In this document: positions 42,301-51,851 of the stretch, in pieces
Layout of the letters: every line of letters begins with the position of its first letter
How positions within the stretch are numbered: the first letter of the stretch is position 1
Assembly (NCBI RefSeq): GCF_014109725.1
Contig: NZ_CP058554.1
Location: 558,001 to 622,000 of the forward strand
Origin: Comamonas piscis
GTDB lineage: Bacteria; Pseudomonadota; Gammaproteobacteria; Burkholderiales; Burkholderiaceae_C
Direction: 5' to 3'
DNA length: 64,000 nucleotides
The notes under the pieces: generated by a model
Told to the model about the DNA's origin: nothing
Databases searched by the model: none
What the model saw: the letters and a program-made list of their open reading frames with translations, nothing else
Program-made: the position numbers and the translations under genes

Positions 42301-42370
42301 CTTATTGAGTCAGGCTGCGCCGCATGGGGCGCGCAGCCTGCCCATCAGGTTCTGCCATGGAGGAGCTTGT

Positions 42371-42688
42371 ATGAACGACAGTGAACGCGTGGCCATTGCC
42401 GCACATTTGCATGTGGCCCTGCGCCGCAAGACGGGCCGGGTGACCGATACCGAGTGGATGGCCAGCGATACCACCTATGGCCAGGCGATGGCCCAGTTTG
42501 CGCTGAACCATGCCCGCAGCAACCAGGATGCAGAGCTGGAGCGGCTGGCGCTGCGGTTTGCGGCCAGCCTGCCGGGCGCGGTGGTACCTGCAGCCGCCGT
42601 TGCTGCCGTGGTCGCAGACCCTGTAGCGGATCCCGCTGCGCCCGGCCTGCTGGCATCCGCCAAGCGATATGTGGGCGGGTTGCGCTGA
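42371..42688 (+). CDS. Small hypothetical protein
   Basis: 105 residues from the ATG at 42371 with GGAGGAG about 8 bp ahead, a strong start. The first ~70 residues are helical and polar (ERVAIAAHLHVALRRKTGRVTDTEWMASDTTYGQAMAQFAL). The rest is an Ala/Val/Pro-rich linker (VVPAAAVAAVVADPVADPAAP), ending KRYVGGLR. No family recognised. It follows the Amt gene by 191 bp. Confidence 0.65.
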   Translation: MNDSERVAIAAHLHVALRRKTGRVTDTEWMASDTTYGQAMAQFALNHARSNQDAELERLALRFAASLPGAVVPAAAVAAVVADPVADPAAPGLLASAKRYVGGLR

Positions 42689-42754
42689 ATCGATAAGCAG
42701 AGAGGGAGGGAAGGGGAAGCTTGGCACCAAAGATGGATGGACATGGATCGACAC

Positions 42755-42768
42755 GGATCAAATGATCC
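42755..42768 (+). promoter_or_regulatory. Perfect palindrome GGATCA-AA-TGATCC upstream of class III aminotransferase
   Basis: A 14-bp perfect palindrome 91 bp before the aminotransferase start. Two further GGATC-like copies precede it (TGGATGG, TGGATCG). It lies just upstream of a good promoter, a natural position for an activator or repressor site of GntR-like type (by symmetry only). Confidence 0.5.
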
Positions 42769-42773
42769 AATAA

Positions 42774-42805
42774 TGTATTGAAAAAATACAAATGTTCCTT
42801 ATACT
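42774..42805 (+). promoter_or_regulatory. Promoter of the aminotransferase set with palindrome over the -35 box
   Basis: TTGAAA at 42778-42783, 16 bp, TATACT at 42800-42805 is close to the sigma-70 consensus. The palindrome TGTATT-GAAAA-AATACA (42774-42790) covers the -35 box. The aminotransferase ATG is 54 bp further on. Confidence 0.6.
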
Positions 42806-42858
42806 GTGCGTATCGCTGCCGGCGCAGGGCTGGTGTCGCATTGTGAAGGAGTGCTCGC

Positions 42859-44199
42859 ATGAGCCATGTCATCCATCGTTCTCTGGCCCAGGTTCCTCTT
42901 GTCGCGGTGGGCGGCAAAGGCGTGGCCTTGTTTGACCAGGCCGGCAAGGCCTACCTGGATGCGAGTGGCGGCGCGGCGGTGTCTTGCCTGGGCCACGGCC
43001 ACCCGGATGTGCTGGCAGCGATGCACCGCCAGCTGGACCAGTTGGCCTATGCCCACACCAGCTTTTTCACCACCGAGGTGCAAGAGGCGCTGGCCGACCA
43101 TTTGGTGGCGCATGCGCCCGCAGGCATGACGGAGGTGTACTTTGTCTCCGGTGGATCGGAAGCGGTGGAAGCCGCGCTGAAAATGGCGCGCCAGTATTTT
43201 GTCGAAATCGGCCAGCCCGAGCGCACGCACTTTGTCGCGCGGCGCCAAAGCTACCACGGCAATACCCTGGGTGCCTTGGCTGTGGGCGGCAATGAATGGC
43301 GTCGCAAGCAGTTTGCCCCGATCCTGATGGACGTGGGCCGCGTGGCGCCAGCCTATGAATACCGCGACCGCCGGGACGGCGAGAGCCAGCCCGCCTATGT
43401 GGCGCGTTTGCTGGCCGAGATTGATGCCCAGTTCCAGGCACTGGGCCCGGACAAGGTGATCGCCTTTGTGGCCGAGCCGGTGGTGGGCGCCACCTTGGGC
43501 GCGGTGGCGGCACCGGCTGGTTACTGGCAGGGCCTGCGTGCGCTCTGTGATCGCTATGGCATCTTGCTGATCGCCGACGAGGTGATGTGCGGCATGGGCC
43601 GCACCGGCAGCCTGCATGCGGTGGAGCAAGAGGGCATCAGCCCCGACCTGATGACCATTGCCAAGGGCTTGGGTGGCGGCTACCAGCCGATTGGCGCGGT
43701 GCTGGCGCAGCACAAGATTGTGGACGCCATGCGGCGCGGCAGTGGCATGTTCCAGCATGGCCATACCTACATCGGCCATGCGATGGCAGCGGCCGCCGCA
43801 CTGGCAGTGCAGCAGGTGATTCAGCGTGACCAGTTACTGCCCCAGGTGCTGGCGCGTGGCGCCTACCTGCAAAAGCAGCTGCATGCCCGCTTTGACGCGC
43901 ACCCGCATGTCGGCGATATCCGGGGCCGGGGCCTGTTCTGGGGCGTGGAGCTGGTGCAGGACCGCAGCAGCAAAGCCACGTTTGATCCGGCGTTCAAGCT
44001 GCATGCCAAGGTCAAGGCCCAGGCCATCGCCCATGGCTTGCTGTGCTATCCCATGGGTGGCACGATTGACGGCCTGCATGGCGACCATGTGCTGCTGGCG
44101 CCGCCCTTTATCAGTAGTGAAGCCGAGCTGGACCAGGTGGTGGAGCGCCTGGGCGATGCCATCGACAAAGTGCTGGCCCAGCAGCCCGTGGCTGCCTGA
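42859..44199 (+). CDS. Class III PLP-dependent aminotransferase
   Basis: 446 residues. VSGGSEAVEAALKMARQYF binds phosphate; YHGNTLGALAVGG, FVAEPVVGATLGAVAAPAGYW, LLIADEVMCGMGRTG (PLP Asp) and TIAKGLGGGYQPIGAV with Lys269 as the cofactor lysine. The substrate is not apparent. It is the second class III enzyme here and differs clearly in its sequence from the one at 2 kb. GAAGGAG lies ahead of the ATG. It forms a small set with the CMD-family and acetyltransferase genes downstream. Confidence 0.9.
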   Translation: MSHVIHRSLAQVPLVAVGGKGVALFDQAGKAYLDASGGAAVSCLGHGHPDVLAAMHRQLDQLAYAHTSFFTTEVQEALADHLVAHAPAGMTEVYFVSGGSEAVEAALKMARQYFVEIGQPERTHFVARRQSYHGNTLGALAVGGNEWRRKQFAPILMDVGRVAPAYEYRDRRDGESQPAYVARLLAEIDAQFQALGPDKVIAFVAEPVVGATLGAVAAPAGYWQGLRALCDRYGILLIADEVMCGMGRTGSLHAVEQEGISPDLMTIAKGLGGGYQPIGAVLAQHKIVDAMRRGSGMFQHGHTYIGHAMAAAAALAVQQVIQRDQLLPQVLARGAYLQKQLHARFDAHPHVGDIRGRGLFWGVELVQDRSSKATFDPAFKLHAKVKAQAIAHGLLCYPMGGTIDGLHGDHVLLAPPFISSEAELDQVVERLGDAIDKVLAQQPVAA

Positions 44200-44235
44200 G
44201 AACGCTCCCGATCACCGATCTGAAAGACCCGCCTG

Positions 44236-44805
44236 ATGACCCCCTCCCAGGACCGCATGCCGCCCTTGTCCCCAGAGGCTTGGAACGAAGAGCAGCGCCG
44301 CTATGCCCAGCCCATCATCGATGGCCCGCGCGGCGCGCTGATATCGCCCTTTGTGCCCTTGCTGCGCAGCCCCGAGCTGATGGACCACACCCAGCGGCTG
44401 GGCGAGTACCTGCGCTACCGCAGCGCCATCGGCGTGCGCCTGACGGAGCTGGCCATTTTGGTAACGGCCCGCCAGTGGACGCAGCAGGTGGAATGGGCCA
44501 TCCATGCGCCAATTGCGCTGCGCGAAGGCGTGACCCAGTCGACCGTGGATGCCGTGGCCCAAGGCCGCCGCCCCGAGGCCATGCCCGAGGACGAGGCCGT
44601 TGTGCATGACTTCTGCATCGAGCTGCATCAGCAGCGCCAGGTGAGCGACGCCACCTGGGCGCGCGCGCAGCAACTGTTTGGCGTCAAGGGCGTGATGGAC
44701 CTGATTGGCATCAATGGCTACTACAGCCTGCTGTCGATGGTGATGAATGCCGCCCGCACCAGCGTACCGGCATCTACGGCGCAGCCGCTGGCACCTTTGG
44801 GCTGA
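44236..44805 (+). CDS. Carboxymuconolactone-decarboxylase (CMD) family protein, no CxxC
   Basis: 189 residues. The AhpD-like/CMD helical fold is seen in LRSPELMDHTQRLGEYLRYRSAIGVRLTELAILVTARQWTQQVEWAIHAPIAL, with the conserved Glu-...-Trp-...-His. The CxxC pair of AhpD-type reductases is absent, so it is not a disulfide peroxidase partner. It sits 36 bp after the aminotransferase and probably acts in the same pathway; reaction unknown. Members often lack a proven function. Confidence 0.8.
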   Translation: MTPSQDRMPPLSPEAWNEEQRRYAQPIIDGPRGALISPFVPLLRSPELMDHTQRLGEYLRYRSAIGVRLTELAILVTARQWTQQVEWAIHAPIALREGVTQSTVDAVAQGRRPEAMPEDEAVVHDFCIELHQQRQVSDATWARAQQLFGVKGVMDLIGINGYYSLLSMVMNAARTSVPASTAQPLAPLG

Positions 44806-44833
44806 TCGCAGCGGCATCGCCGACAATCGGCCG

Positions 44834-45361
44834 ATGCGTTTCTCTTCCCACGACCAGCCCAACTGGTCTCTAGAACCTCTCACCGCGCAGCACCTCGATG
44901 GCCTGATGCAGGTGCAGCTGGCCTGCTATGGCGCGGACTTTATGGAGAGCGCCGCGCTGTATGCGGCGCGGCTGGCCAGCCCCGTGCAGTGCTCGCTGGT
45001 GGTCGTGCAAGGCAGCGAGGTGCTGGCCTATCTGGCCGCCTACCGATCTGTGCTGGGCAAGGTAACGCCCTTGCATGGCGGCTTTGCCTGTGCATCCCCA
45101 GCCGATACCCTGTACCTGCATGACATGGCCGTGGCCCCGGCGCGTGCTGGCGAGGGCCTGGCCTCCGCGCTGCTGCAGGCGATGCTGCAACAGGCACAGG
45201 CCGATGGGCTGCGCTACTCGGCCTTGGTGTCCGTGATGGGCTCACAGCCGTACTGGCAGCGCAAGGGCTATGCGCCGCTGATGCCGGTGTGCCTGCAGCA
45301 CCAAGCAGCTTTGCAGAGTTATGGAGACGATGCGCAATACATGGCGCAAGCTTTGCTCTAA
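44834..45361 (+). CDS. GNAT-family N-acetyltransferase
   Basis: 175 residues from the ATG at 44834. GNAT features: YLHDMAVAPARAGEGLASALLQAMLQQA carries the acetyl-CoA pyrophosphate-binding region (Q/RxxGxG/A form, here RAGEGLA), followed by YSALVSVMGSQPYWQRKGYAPL. The acceptor is unknown. It lies 28 bp after the CMD gene and may be in the same transcript. The terminator at 45379 belongs to the convergent gene. Confidence 0.85.
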   Translation: MRFSSHDQPNWSLEPLTAQHLDGLMQVQLACYGADFMESAALYAARLASPVQCSLVVVQGSEVLAYLAAYRSVLGKVTPLHGGFACASPADTLYLHDMAVAPARAGEGLASALLQAMLQQAQADGLRYSALVSVMGSQPYWQRKGYAPLMPVCLQHQAALQSYGDDAQYMAQALL

Positions 45362-45378
45362 GGCCAAACTCCAGACGC

Positions 45379-45403
45379 AAAAAAGGCCAGCGCATGGCTG
45401 GCC
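45379..45403 (-). terminator. Terminator of the PepSY gene
   Basis: GGCCAGC-GCATG-GCTGGCC is a perfect 7-bp stem. On the minus strand it is followed by TTTTTT (plus-strand AAAAAA at 45379-45384). It lies 25 bp beyond the stop of the minus-strand gene. Confidence 0.8.
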
Positions 45404-45427
45404 CGGAGGCTGGAACCTACCAGTGAA

Positions 45428-45946
45428 TTACTGGTGGATATTGCCTTCGATCGCGTGCACGCGCACTTCGATTTCGGTATTGGCGGCATTGATGATCTTC
45501 ACGTCATAGGTCAGCACGCCCAGGTGGTCGTCCAGATCCACTTCGATGGCCTTGCCGGGGGTGTGCTTCAAGGCGGTGGCAATGGCGTCGTTGATGCCGA
45601 TCTTGGCAGCAGCCAGGCGGTCGGTGTCCTTTTTCTCGGCGGCGCCGTCGTCCTTGTTTTCCAGCACCTTGGCGGCGTCCAGCGCGCTGAACTTGAGCTT
45701 GATCTCACGGCCTTGGGCATTGATGCCGCTGACTTCGTAGACGGGCTGCTTTTTCTTGGTGTCGATCTCGGCTTGCAGGACCTTGAGGCCATGCTGGCTC
45801 TGTGCGCTCTGGATGGCCTGCGTCAGGTCAAAACGGGCGGCCTGCACGGCAGCGATCTTCTCTGCGGTGCTGGCAAAGGCGCTGCCGCTCAGCGACGCCA
45901 GGGCGAGGGTCAAGGCCAGGGCGGTGTTAGAGAGGGTGCGTTGCAT
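45428..45946 (-). CDS. Periplasmic PepSY-domain protein
   Basis: 172 residues from the ATG at 45946 (AAAGGA ahead). Signal peptide LSNTALALTLALASLSGSAFAS, then two PepSY-like repeats: DLTQAIQSAQSQHGLKVLQAEIDTKKKQPVYEVSGINAQGREIKLKFS and INDAIATALKHTPGKAIEVDLDDHLGVLTYDVKII. The second ends EIEVRVHAIEGNIHQ. PepSY domains are thought to inhibit peptidases or bind metals. There is no linked sensor kinase or peptidase, so the partner is unknown. Confidence 0.85.
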   Translation of the reverse strand: MQRTLSNTALALTLALASLSGSAFASTAEKIAAVQAARFDLTQAIQSAQSQHGLKVLQAEIDTKKKQPVYEVSGINAQGREIKLKFSALDAAKVLENKDDGAAEKKDTDRLAAAKIGINDAIATALKHTPGKAIEVDLDDHLGVLTYDVKIINAANTEIEVRVHAIEGNIHQ

Positions 45947-46162
45947 GGTCAATCCTTTCAAGCAGTCAATGACAAACGATAGTTAGTATAAATAATATTA
46001 ATAGATTTTTATTGGCGATAGCTTGCGCATTGTCAGTGTTTGCAAAAGGTGCTGGGGTAGGGGGTGGCCCTGCATGGCCGTAGGCCAAGACTGGCATACC
46101 GGACGCAGGGCGCGGCAGGCCGCTAAAATGCGGCCTTTGTCGCTTCTTTCTCCTCCACTCCC

Positions 46163-48202
46163 ATGGTCAACAATCAGAATATGGCGAATGCGATCCGCGC
46201 ACTCGCAATGGATGCCGTTCAACAAGCCAATTCCGGCCATCCCGGCGCCCCGATGGGCATGGCCGATATGGCAGTGGCCTTGTGGAGCAAGCACCTCAAG
46301 CACAACCCCTTGAACCCCCAGTGGATCAACCGCGACCGTTTCATCCTGTCGAACGGCCACGGCTCCATGCTGATTTACGCGCTGCTGCACCTGACCGGCT
46401 ACGACCTGCCGATCAGCGAGCTGAAGGACTTCCGCAAGCTGCACAGCAAGACCCCGGGCCACCCTGAAGTGGACATCACCCCCGGCATTGAAACGACCAC
46501 CGGCCCGCTGGGCCAGGGCGTGACCAATGCAGTGGGCTTTGCGCTGGCAGAAAAGCTGCTGGCCGCTGAGTTCAACCGCCCCGGCCACGATGTGGTGGAC
46601 CACCACACCTATGTTTTCCTGGGCGATGGTTGCCTGATGGAAGGCATCAGCCACGAAGCCTGCGCCTTGGCTGGCGCCTGGAAACTGAACAAGCTGATCG
46701 CGCTGTATGACGACAACGGCATCTCCATCGACGGCAAGGTGCAGCCCTGGTTTGTGGACAACAGCGCCCAGCGTTTTGAAGCCTATGGCTGGAACGTGAT
46801 CGGCCCGATCGACGGCCACGACCCCAAGGCCGTGAGCGACGCGATTGCCAAGGCCAAGAAGGTGGCTGACAAGCCGACCTTCATCATCTGCAAGACGTCC
46901 ATCGGCAAGGGCAGCCCCAACCGCCAGGACACCAGCAAGGCCCACGGCGAGCCCCTGGGTGCCGAAGAAATCGGCCTGACCCGCGCGGCACTGGGCTGGA
47001 CCTCGGCACCGTTCGAGATCCCTGCCGATGTGTACCAAGCCTGGGACCACAAGACCTTTGGCGCCAAGGCCGAATCCACCTGGGATGCGCAGTTTGCCGA
47101 ATACGCCAAGGCCTTCCCCGAGCTGGCCGCCGAGCTGAAGCGCCGCATGGCCGGCGACCTGCCCAAGCAGTTTGCCCAAGTCGCGGTGGAAGCCGTGGCC
47201 CAGGCCCACACCAAGGGCGAGACCGTGGCCAGCCGCAAGGCCAGCCAGTTGGCACTGGAAGACTTTACCGCCGCGATGCCCGAGCTGCTGGGTGGGTCGG
47301 CCGACCTGACCGGCTCCAACCTGACCAACACCAAGTCGACCCCTGCTTTCCGCGTGGACGACAGTGGTGCGGTGGTGAAGACCGAAGACGGCAAGATCGG
47401 CCGCCACATCAACTACGGTGTGCGCGAGTTCGGTATGGCCGCGATCATGAACGGCGTGGCGCTGCATGGCGGCTTCCTCCCCTACGGTGGCACCTTCCTG
47501 ACCTTCAGCGACTACAGCCGCAATGCCATCCGCATGGCCGCGCTGATGAAGCGCCGCGTGATCCATGTCTTCACCCATGACTCCATCGGTCTGGGCGAAG
47601 ATGGCCCCACCCACCAGTCGATCGAACACGCAGCCAGCCTGCGCCTGATCCCCAACCTGGATGTGTGGCGCCCTGCTGACACCGCTGAAACCACGGTGGC
47701 CTGGAGCGTGGCATTGACCAACCGCAACAAGCCTACGGCCCTGCTGCTGTCGCGCCAGAACCTGCCTTACGCACCCAAGAATGGCGACGCCATCGGCAAT
47801 ATCAGCCGTGGTGCTTACGTGCTGTCCGAGCCATCGGACATCGGCCTGAACAAGAAGGCGCAAGCCGTCATCATCGCCACCGGCTCTGAAGTGCAGCTGG
47901 CCTTGAAGGCCCAGCGCCTGCTGGCCGAGCGCAAGATTGCCGTGCGCGTGGTCTCCATGCCCAGCACGACCACGTTTGACCGCGAAGATGTCGCCTACAA
48001 GAGCAGCGTGCTGCCTGCCGGCCTGCCGCGCGTGGCCGTTGAAATGGGTGTGACCGACTTCTGGTGGAAGTACGGCTGCGCTGCCGTGGTGGGGATCGAC
48101 ACCTTTGGTGAATCGGCCCCTGCTGGCGTGCTGTTTGAGCACTTTGGCTTTACGCCTGAGAATGTGGCCAATACGGTGGAAGTGGCACTGCAAAAGCGTT
48201 AA
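46163..48202 (+). CDS. tkt: Transketolase
   Basis: 679 residues. Thiamine diphosphate enzyme: RALAMDAVQQANSGHPGAPMGMADMAVALW, SNGHGSMLIYALLHLTGYDLP, ETTTGPLGQGVTNAVGFALAEK, and the ThDP motif GDGCLMEGISHEACALAGAWKLNKLIALYDDNGISIDG. The pyrimidine domain has THDSIGLGEDGPTHQSIEH and the C-terminal domain ends near FGESAPAGVLFEHFGF. It transfers two-carbon units in the pentose phosphate pathway. Downstream: a terminator, then a convergent glycosyltransferase and, further on, gapA; the tkt-gap neighbourhood is common in betaproteobacteria. Confidence 0.96.
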   Translation: MVNNQNMANAIRALAMDAVQQANSGHPGAPMGMADMAVALWSKHLKHNPLNPQWINRDRFILSNGHGSMLIYALLHLTGYDLPISELKDFRKLHSKTPGHPEVDITPGIETTTGPLGQGVTNAVGFALAEKLLAAEFNRPGHDVVDHHTYVFLGDGCLMEGISHEACALAGAWKLNKLIALYDDNGISIDGKVQPWFVDNSAQRFEAYGWNVIGPIDGHDPKAVSDAIAKAKKVADKPTFIICKTSIGKGSPNRQDTSKAHGEPLGAEEIGLTRAALGWTSAPFEIPADVYQAWDHKTFGAKAESTWDAQFAEYAKAFPELAAELKRRMAGDLPKQFAQVAVEAVAQAHTKGETVASRKASQLALEDFTAAMPELLGGSADLTGSNLTNTKSTPAFRVDDSGAVVKTEDGKIGRHINYGVREFGMAAIMNGVALHGGFLPYGGTFLTFSDYSRNAIRMAALMKRRVIHVFTHDSIGLGEDGPTHQSIEHAASLRLIPNLDVWRPADTAETTVAWSVALTNRNKPTALLLSRQNLPYAPKNGDAIGNISRGAYVLSEPSDIGLNKKAQAVIIATGSEVQLALKAQRLLAERKIAVRVVSMPSTTTFDREDVAYKSSVLPAGLPRVAVEMGVTDFWWKYGCAAVVGIDTFGESAPAGVLFEHFGFTPENVANTVEVALQKR

Positions 48203-48227
48203 TCGCTCAGCGCCTCAGCAACCAAAT

Positions 48228-48271
48228 AACGCAGGAATGCGGGCCGCAGGGCCTGCAGCCTGCGTTTTTTT
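48228..48271 (+). terminator. Terminator of transketolase gene
   Basis: AACGCAGG at 48228-48235 pairs with CCTGCGTT at 48259-48266, and an inner GGCC/GGCC pairing can extend it. TTTTTTT follows at 48265-48271. It is 26 bp after the stop. Confidence 0.85.
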
Positions 48272-48314
48272 ATGGCTGCTTGGTGGGTGATGGCGGTAAC
48301 GGGCGGGGCAGCGC

Positions 48315-49313
48315 TTATCGGCCCAGGCCCTCGCCATCATGGCGGTGCGATTGGGTGGGCTCGGCGGCCACATCAAAGGCGATAAAGGCGAGCACCAGCT
48401 GCACGCCCAGGATGATGGGCAGGGCGCTGACCATGACCGTGCCCGCCGTGGTGGCGACATTGGAGACGATGGAGTGCATCCAGTGGTAGAGGCCAAACAC
48501 GGTGCCCCAGCTGATCAGCACCAGGCCCAGGGGCAGCTCCAGCGAGGCGACGGACATGCCGCGCAAATAGTAGTTGTAGAAGATGCGCTTGCAGAAATTG
48601 CGCAGGTGCCCGGCCATGAACTCGGTCAGCACCTTGGAGATCTTGAGGTTGCTGACCTCGTCCTCGTAGCGGGAATCGATGGGAATGTCCAAGACGACGG
48701 CGCGCACCGTGTTCAGACGGAACAGCATGTCGGTCTCAAAAAAGTAGCGCTGGCTGACCTTGTGCAGCGGCAGCTGTGCTGCCGTGCTGGCCGCAATGGC
48801 GGTAAAGCCATTGGTGGGGTCAAAGCTGCTCCAGTAGCCCGAGGAGAACTTGGTCATGAACGACAGCACCGCATTGCCAAAGATGCGGATGCGCGGCATA
48901 CGGGTGATCTTCTCCAGGTGAAAAAACCGGTTGCCCTTGGTGTAATCAGCGCGGCCGCTGGCAATAGGGGCGACAAAGCGCGGCACCAAGGTGGGATCCA
49001 TCTGCCCGTCGCCATCGATTTTGACGAGCACGCCGTAGCCGTCTGCAATCGCTGCGCGGTAGCCAACCATCACGGCGCCGCCTACGCCCAGGTTGACCTC
49101 GTTGAACAGCACCCGCACCCGTGGGTCCTGGCAGTGTTCCTGCACAAAGCGGCCGCTGCCATCGGGGCAGCAGTCGTCAACGATATAGATGCCATCGACC
49201 TCAGGGCCGATCTCGGCAATCACGGCCAGAATGTGGCGCGTCACCTTGTAGCAAGGGATAACGACGGCGATACGCTGGGCCGCAGAGGGGGAAGGCGGGA
49301 GTGGCAGACTCAT
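48315..49313 (-). CDS. Membrane-anchored family 2 glycosyltransferase (DPM1/GtrB-like)
   Basis: 332 residues from the ATG at 49313. GT-A domain: IAVVIPCYKVTRHILAVIAEIGPEVDGIYIVDDCCPDGSGR, then GDGQMDPTLVPRFV with the metal-binding D-x-D style motif. Two C-terminal hydrophobic spans (LPLGLVLISWGTVFGLYHW and TVMVSALPIILGVQLVLAFIAFD) anchor it in the inner membrane. Such enzymes load a sugar onto undecaprenyl phosphate or take part in O-antigen side-branching. It lies alone on the minus strand, apart from the O-polysaccharide cluster. An in-frame ATG at 49367 is an alternative start. Confidence 0.88.
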   Translation of the reverse strand: MSLPLPPSPSAAQRIAVVIPCYKVTRHILAVIAEIGPEVDGIYIVDDCCPDGSGRFVQEHCQDPRVRVLFNEVNLGVGGAVMVGYRAAIADGYGVLVKIDGDGQMDPTLVPRFVAPIASGRADYTKGNRFFHLEKITRMPRIRIFGNAVLSFMTKFSSGYWSSFDPTNGFTAIAASTAAQLPLHKVSQRYFFETDMLFRLNTVRAVVLDIPIDSRYEDEVSNLKISKVLTEFMAGHLRNFCKRIFYNYYLRGMSVASLELPLGLVLISWGTVFGLYHWMHSIVSNVATTAGTVMVSALPIILGVQLVLAFIAFDVAAEPTQSHRHDGEGLGR

Positions 49314-49678
49314 GGCGTTGTAGTGGGCGGCCCGGCATTTGGGCGGTATTGCAACGGAGCTGGTCATCGGCGGGGACCATTCCCTGCCTGCCAAAGATTG
49401 TTGCACAGCACTGCCGCTGGCCTGCGGCGCACTGTCAGAGGATGTATCTCCCCCCAGCAGTCATACCGGCAATACCAGCGGGTGCCGGGCAATGGCCCAC
49501 TATTCCATGGCCCAGCCAGTGTTCTCTACAATACGCGGCAAAATCAAACCGCCCCGCCCCTGCACCTTGCCGGGCTGCAGAGGGTTTGCGTGTTTGGCCA
49601 GTCCGGCAGGCGGCGTTTGCAGCAGCAAGCGCAGCCCAGGCCGGAGGGCATGCAGCATTTCATTACTTGGAGATCACT
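49314..49678. other. 365-bp intergenic region before gapA
   Basis: No gene supported. A weak promoter (TTCCAT at 49503-49508, 18 bp, TACAAT at 49527-49532) would give a ~140-nt leader for gapA. The rest is GC-rich and without a clear hairpin terminator. No known riboswitch motif was recognised. Confidence 0.4.
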
Positions 49679-50680
<1,002 letters not shown>

Positions 50681-50718
50681 GGCGGACCGGGCACAAGCCC
50701 GGCGCAGCACCCAGACCA

Positions 50719-50747
50719 CCAGCACCGACCCCGGTGCTGGTTTTTTT
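50719..50747 (+). terminator. Terminator of gapA
   Basis: CCAGCACCG-ACC-CCGGTGCTGG: a 9-bp GC-rich stem, tight loop, then TTTTTTT at 50741-50747. Confidence 0.92.
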
Positions 50748-50818
50748 GTGCCCGTTCGCAAGCACCAGCAGGCGGGAAAGCCTATATTGCGCCATCAACC
50801 TCATGGAGACGCAGCAAT

Positions 50819-51226
50819 ATGGCACAACAGGCACAAGCCCAGGCACAGAGCACGACGACCCCCTACCGGGTGGATCTGGTGAACCCCCAAGGCCACACTT
50901 GGCATGGCGATGAACCCCAAGCGGTGGGCGGTGGCGATACGGCACCCAGCCCCATGCAATTGCTGCTGTCAGCCTTGGGCGCCTGCACGACGATCACGGT
51001 GCAGATGTATGCCCAGCGCAAAGCCTGGCCGCTGACAGCGGTGAAGGTGGCGCTGGCGCTGAACCCGAACGGCGGCGCCGCATCGGGCAACGACATTGTG
51101 CGCAGCATTCAGCTGGACGGTGATTTGAGCGAGGAACAGCGCAGCCGGCTCCTGCAAATTGCGGAGGCCTGCCCAGTACACAAGTTGCTGGTGGGGGAAG
51201 TGCGGGTAGCCACGACGCTCGCTTGA
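50819..51226 (+). CDS. OsmC/Ohr-family redox protein
   Basis: 135 residues. OsmC fold with APSPMQLLLSALGACTTITVQMYAQRK, where the first active-site Cys sits, and the second Cys in LLQIAEACPVHKLL. OsmC/Ohr proteins reduce organic hydroperoxides with two Cys. It is short and of the YhfA-like branch. RBS GGAGACG is ahead of the ATG. Confidence 0.9.
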   Translation: MAQQAQAQAQSTTTPYRVDLVNPQGHTWHGDEPQAVGGGDTAPSPMQLLLSALGACTTITVQMYAQRKAWPLTAVKVALALNPNGGAASGNDIVRSIQLDGDLSEEQRSRLLQIAEACPVHKLLVGEVRVATTLA

Positions 51227-51244
51227 AGCCGGGTCGGACACCCA

Positions 51245-51273
51245 AGAAAAAAGCAGGCCGTGGTGGCCTGCTT
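51245..51273 (-). terminator. Terminator of the small minus-strand gene
   Basis: AAGCAGGCC-GTGGT-GGCCTGCTT is a 9-bp stem with 5-nt loop; on the minus strand TTTTTT follows. It sits 24 bp beyond the stop of the gene at 51297. Confidence 0.8.
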
Positions 51274-51296
51274 GGGTGGTAGCGCCTGACAACGCT

Positions 51297-51539
51297 TTAG
51301 CGCACAACAATGTTGTTGTGGTCGATGTGGTAGTCAAAGTCGGGCTTGGCCAGCGATACAGTCACGGGCTGGCCTTCGATGGTCCAGGACAGCACAAAGC
51401 TGGCGATGGCTGTCGAGACGTCGACTTCCATCGGGGAGGGGATGGTTTCCAGCTGGCCGTCTCCGATACGGTGCTGCACGATGCCTACCACGCGGGCTTT
51501 GAAGTTCTCGGGGTAGTTATGGGAGTGTTGAGTCGTCAT
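51297..51539 (-). CDS. Small hypothetical protein
   Basis: 80 residues from the ATG at 51539, with AGGAGAC ahead. The sequence starts TTQHSHNYPENFKARVVGIVQHRIGDGQLETIPSPMEV and ends with strands (VTVSLAKPDFDYHIDHNNIVVR). It appears soluble, with no signal peptide. No family recognised. A dedicated terminator supports a real gene. Confidence 0.7.
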   Translation of the reverse strand: MTTQHSHNYPENFKARVVGIVQHRIGDGQLETIPSPMEVDVSTAIASFVLSWTIEGQPVTVSLAKPDFDYHIDHNNIVVR

Positions 51540-51851
51540 TGGTTGTCTCCTGTCCATGAGGGGGCACCGACATCTAGCCTCACAGACTAAGCTGCATAGC
51601 CGGGATGGTGGAAGCCGCCAGCACGACCTGGCACATCTGAGAGTTGCACCGGCTGCCAGAGCGAATCCCTGGGAGCCTGTAGTCGCGCCGACTGCTGCCG
51701 GGCGCTAACACGTTGGATATGTGGCGGTCATGCCCTCTCTGGTCACAACTGCCTCACCGCTTGTTTGTACCATACTGCCAAGGCAGCACTGTGTAGGTCT
51801 GTTTCGGCGGAACTTGCGCGCGCTTTGCACCCCCACTGAGGAGTTTTAGAT
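51540..51851. other. 312-bp divergent region between hypothetical gene and pirin
   Basis: No open gene. CTGCC-AA-GGCAG, a perfect 12-bp palindrome, is at 51775-51786, about 65 bp ahead of the pirin start. It is a possible operator. No consensus promoter could be assigned with confidence. Confidence 0.4.

Noticed and set aside
45998..48193. 731-codon open frame opposite transketolase
   Set aside because: Antisense shadow of tkt; no recognisable domains.
49301..49678. In-frame extension upstream of gapA
   Set aside because: The ATG at 49679 gives a full-length GAPDH with the conserved N-terminus; the upstream part has no homology.
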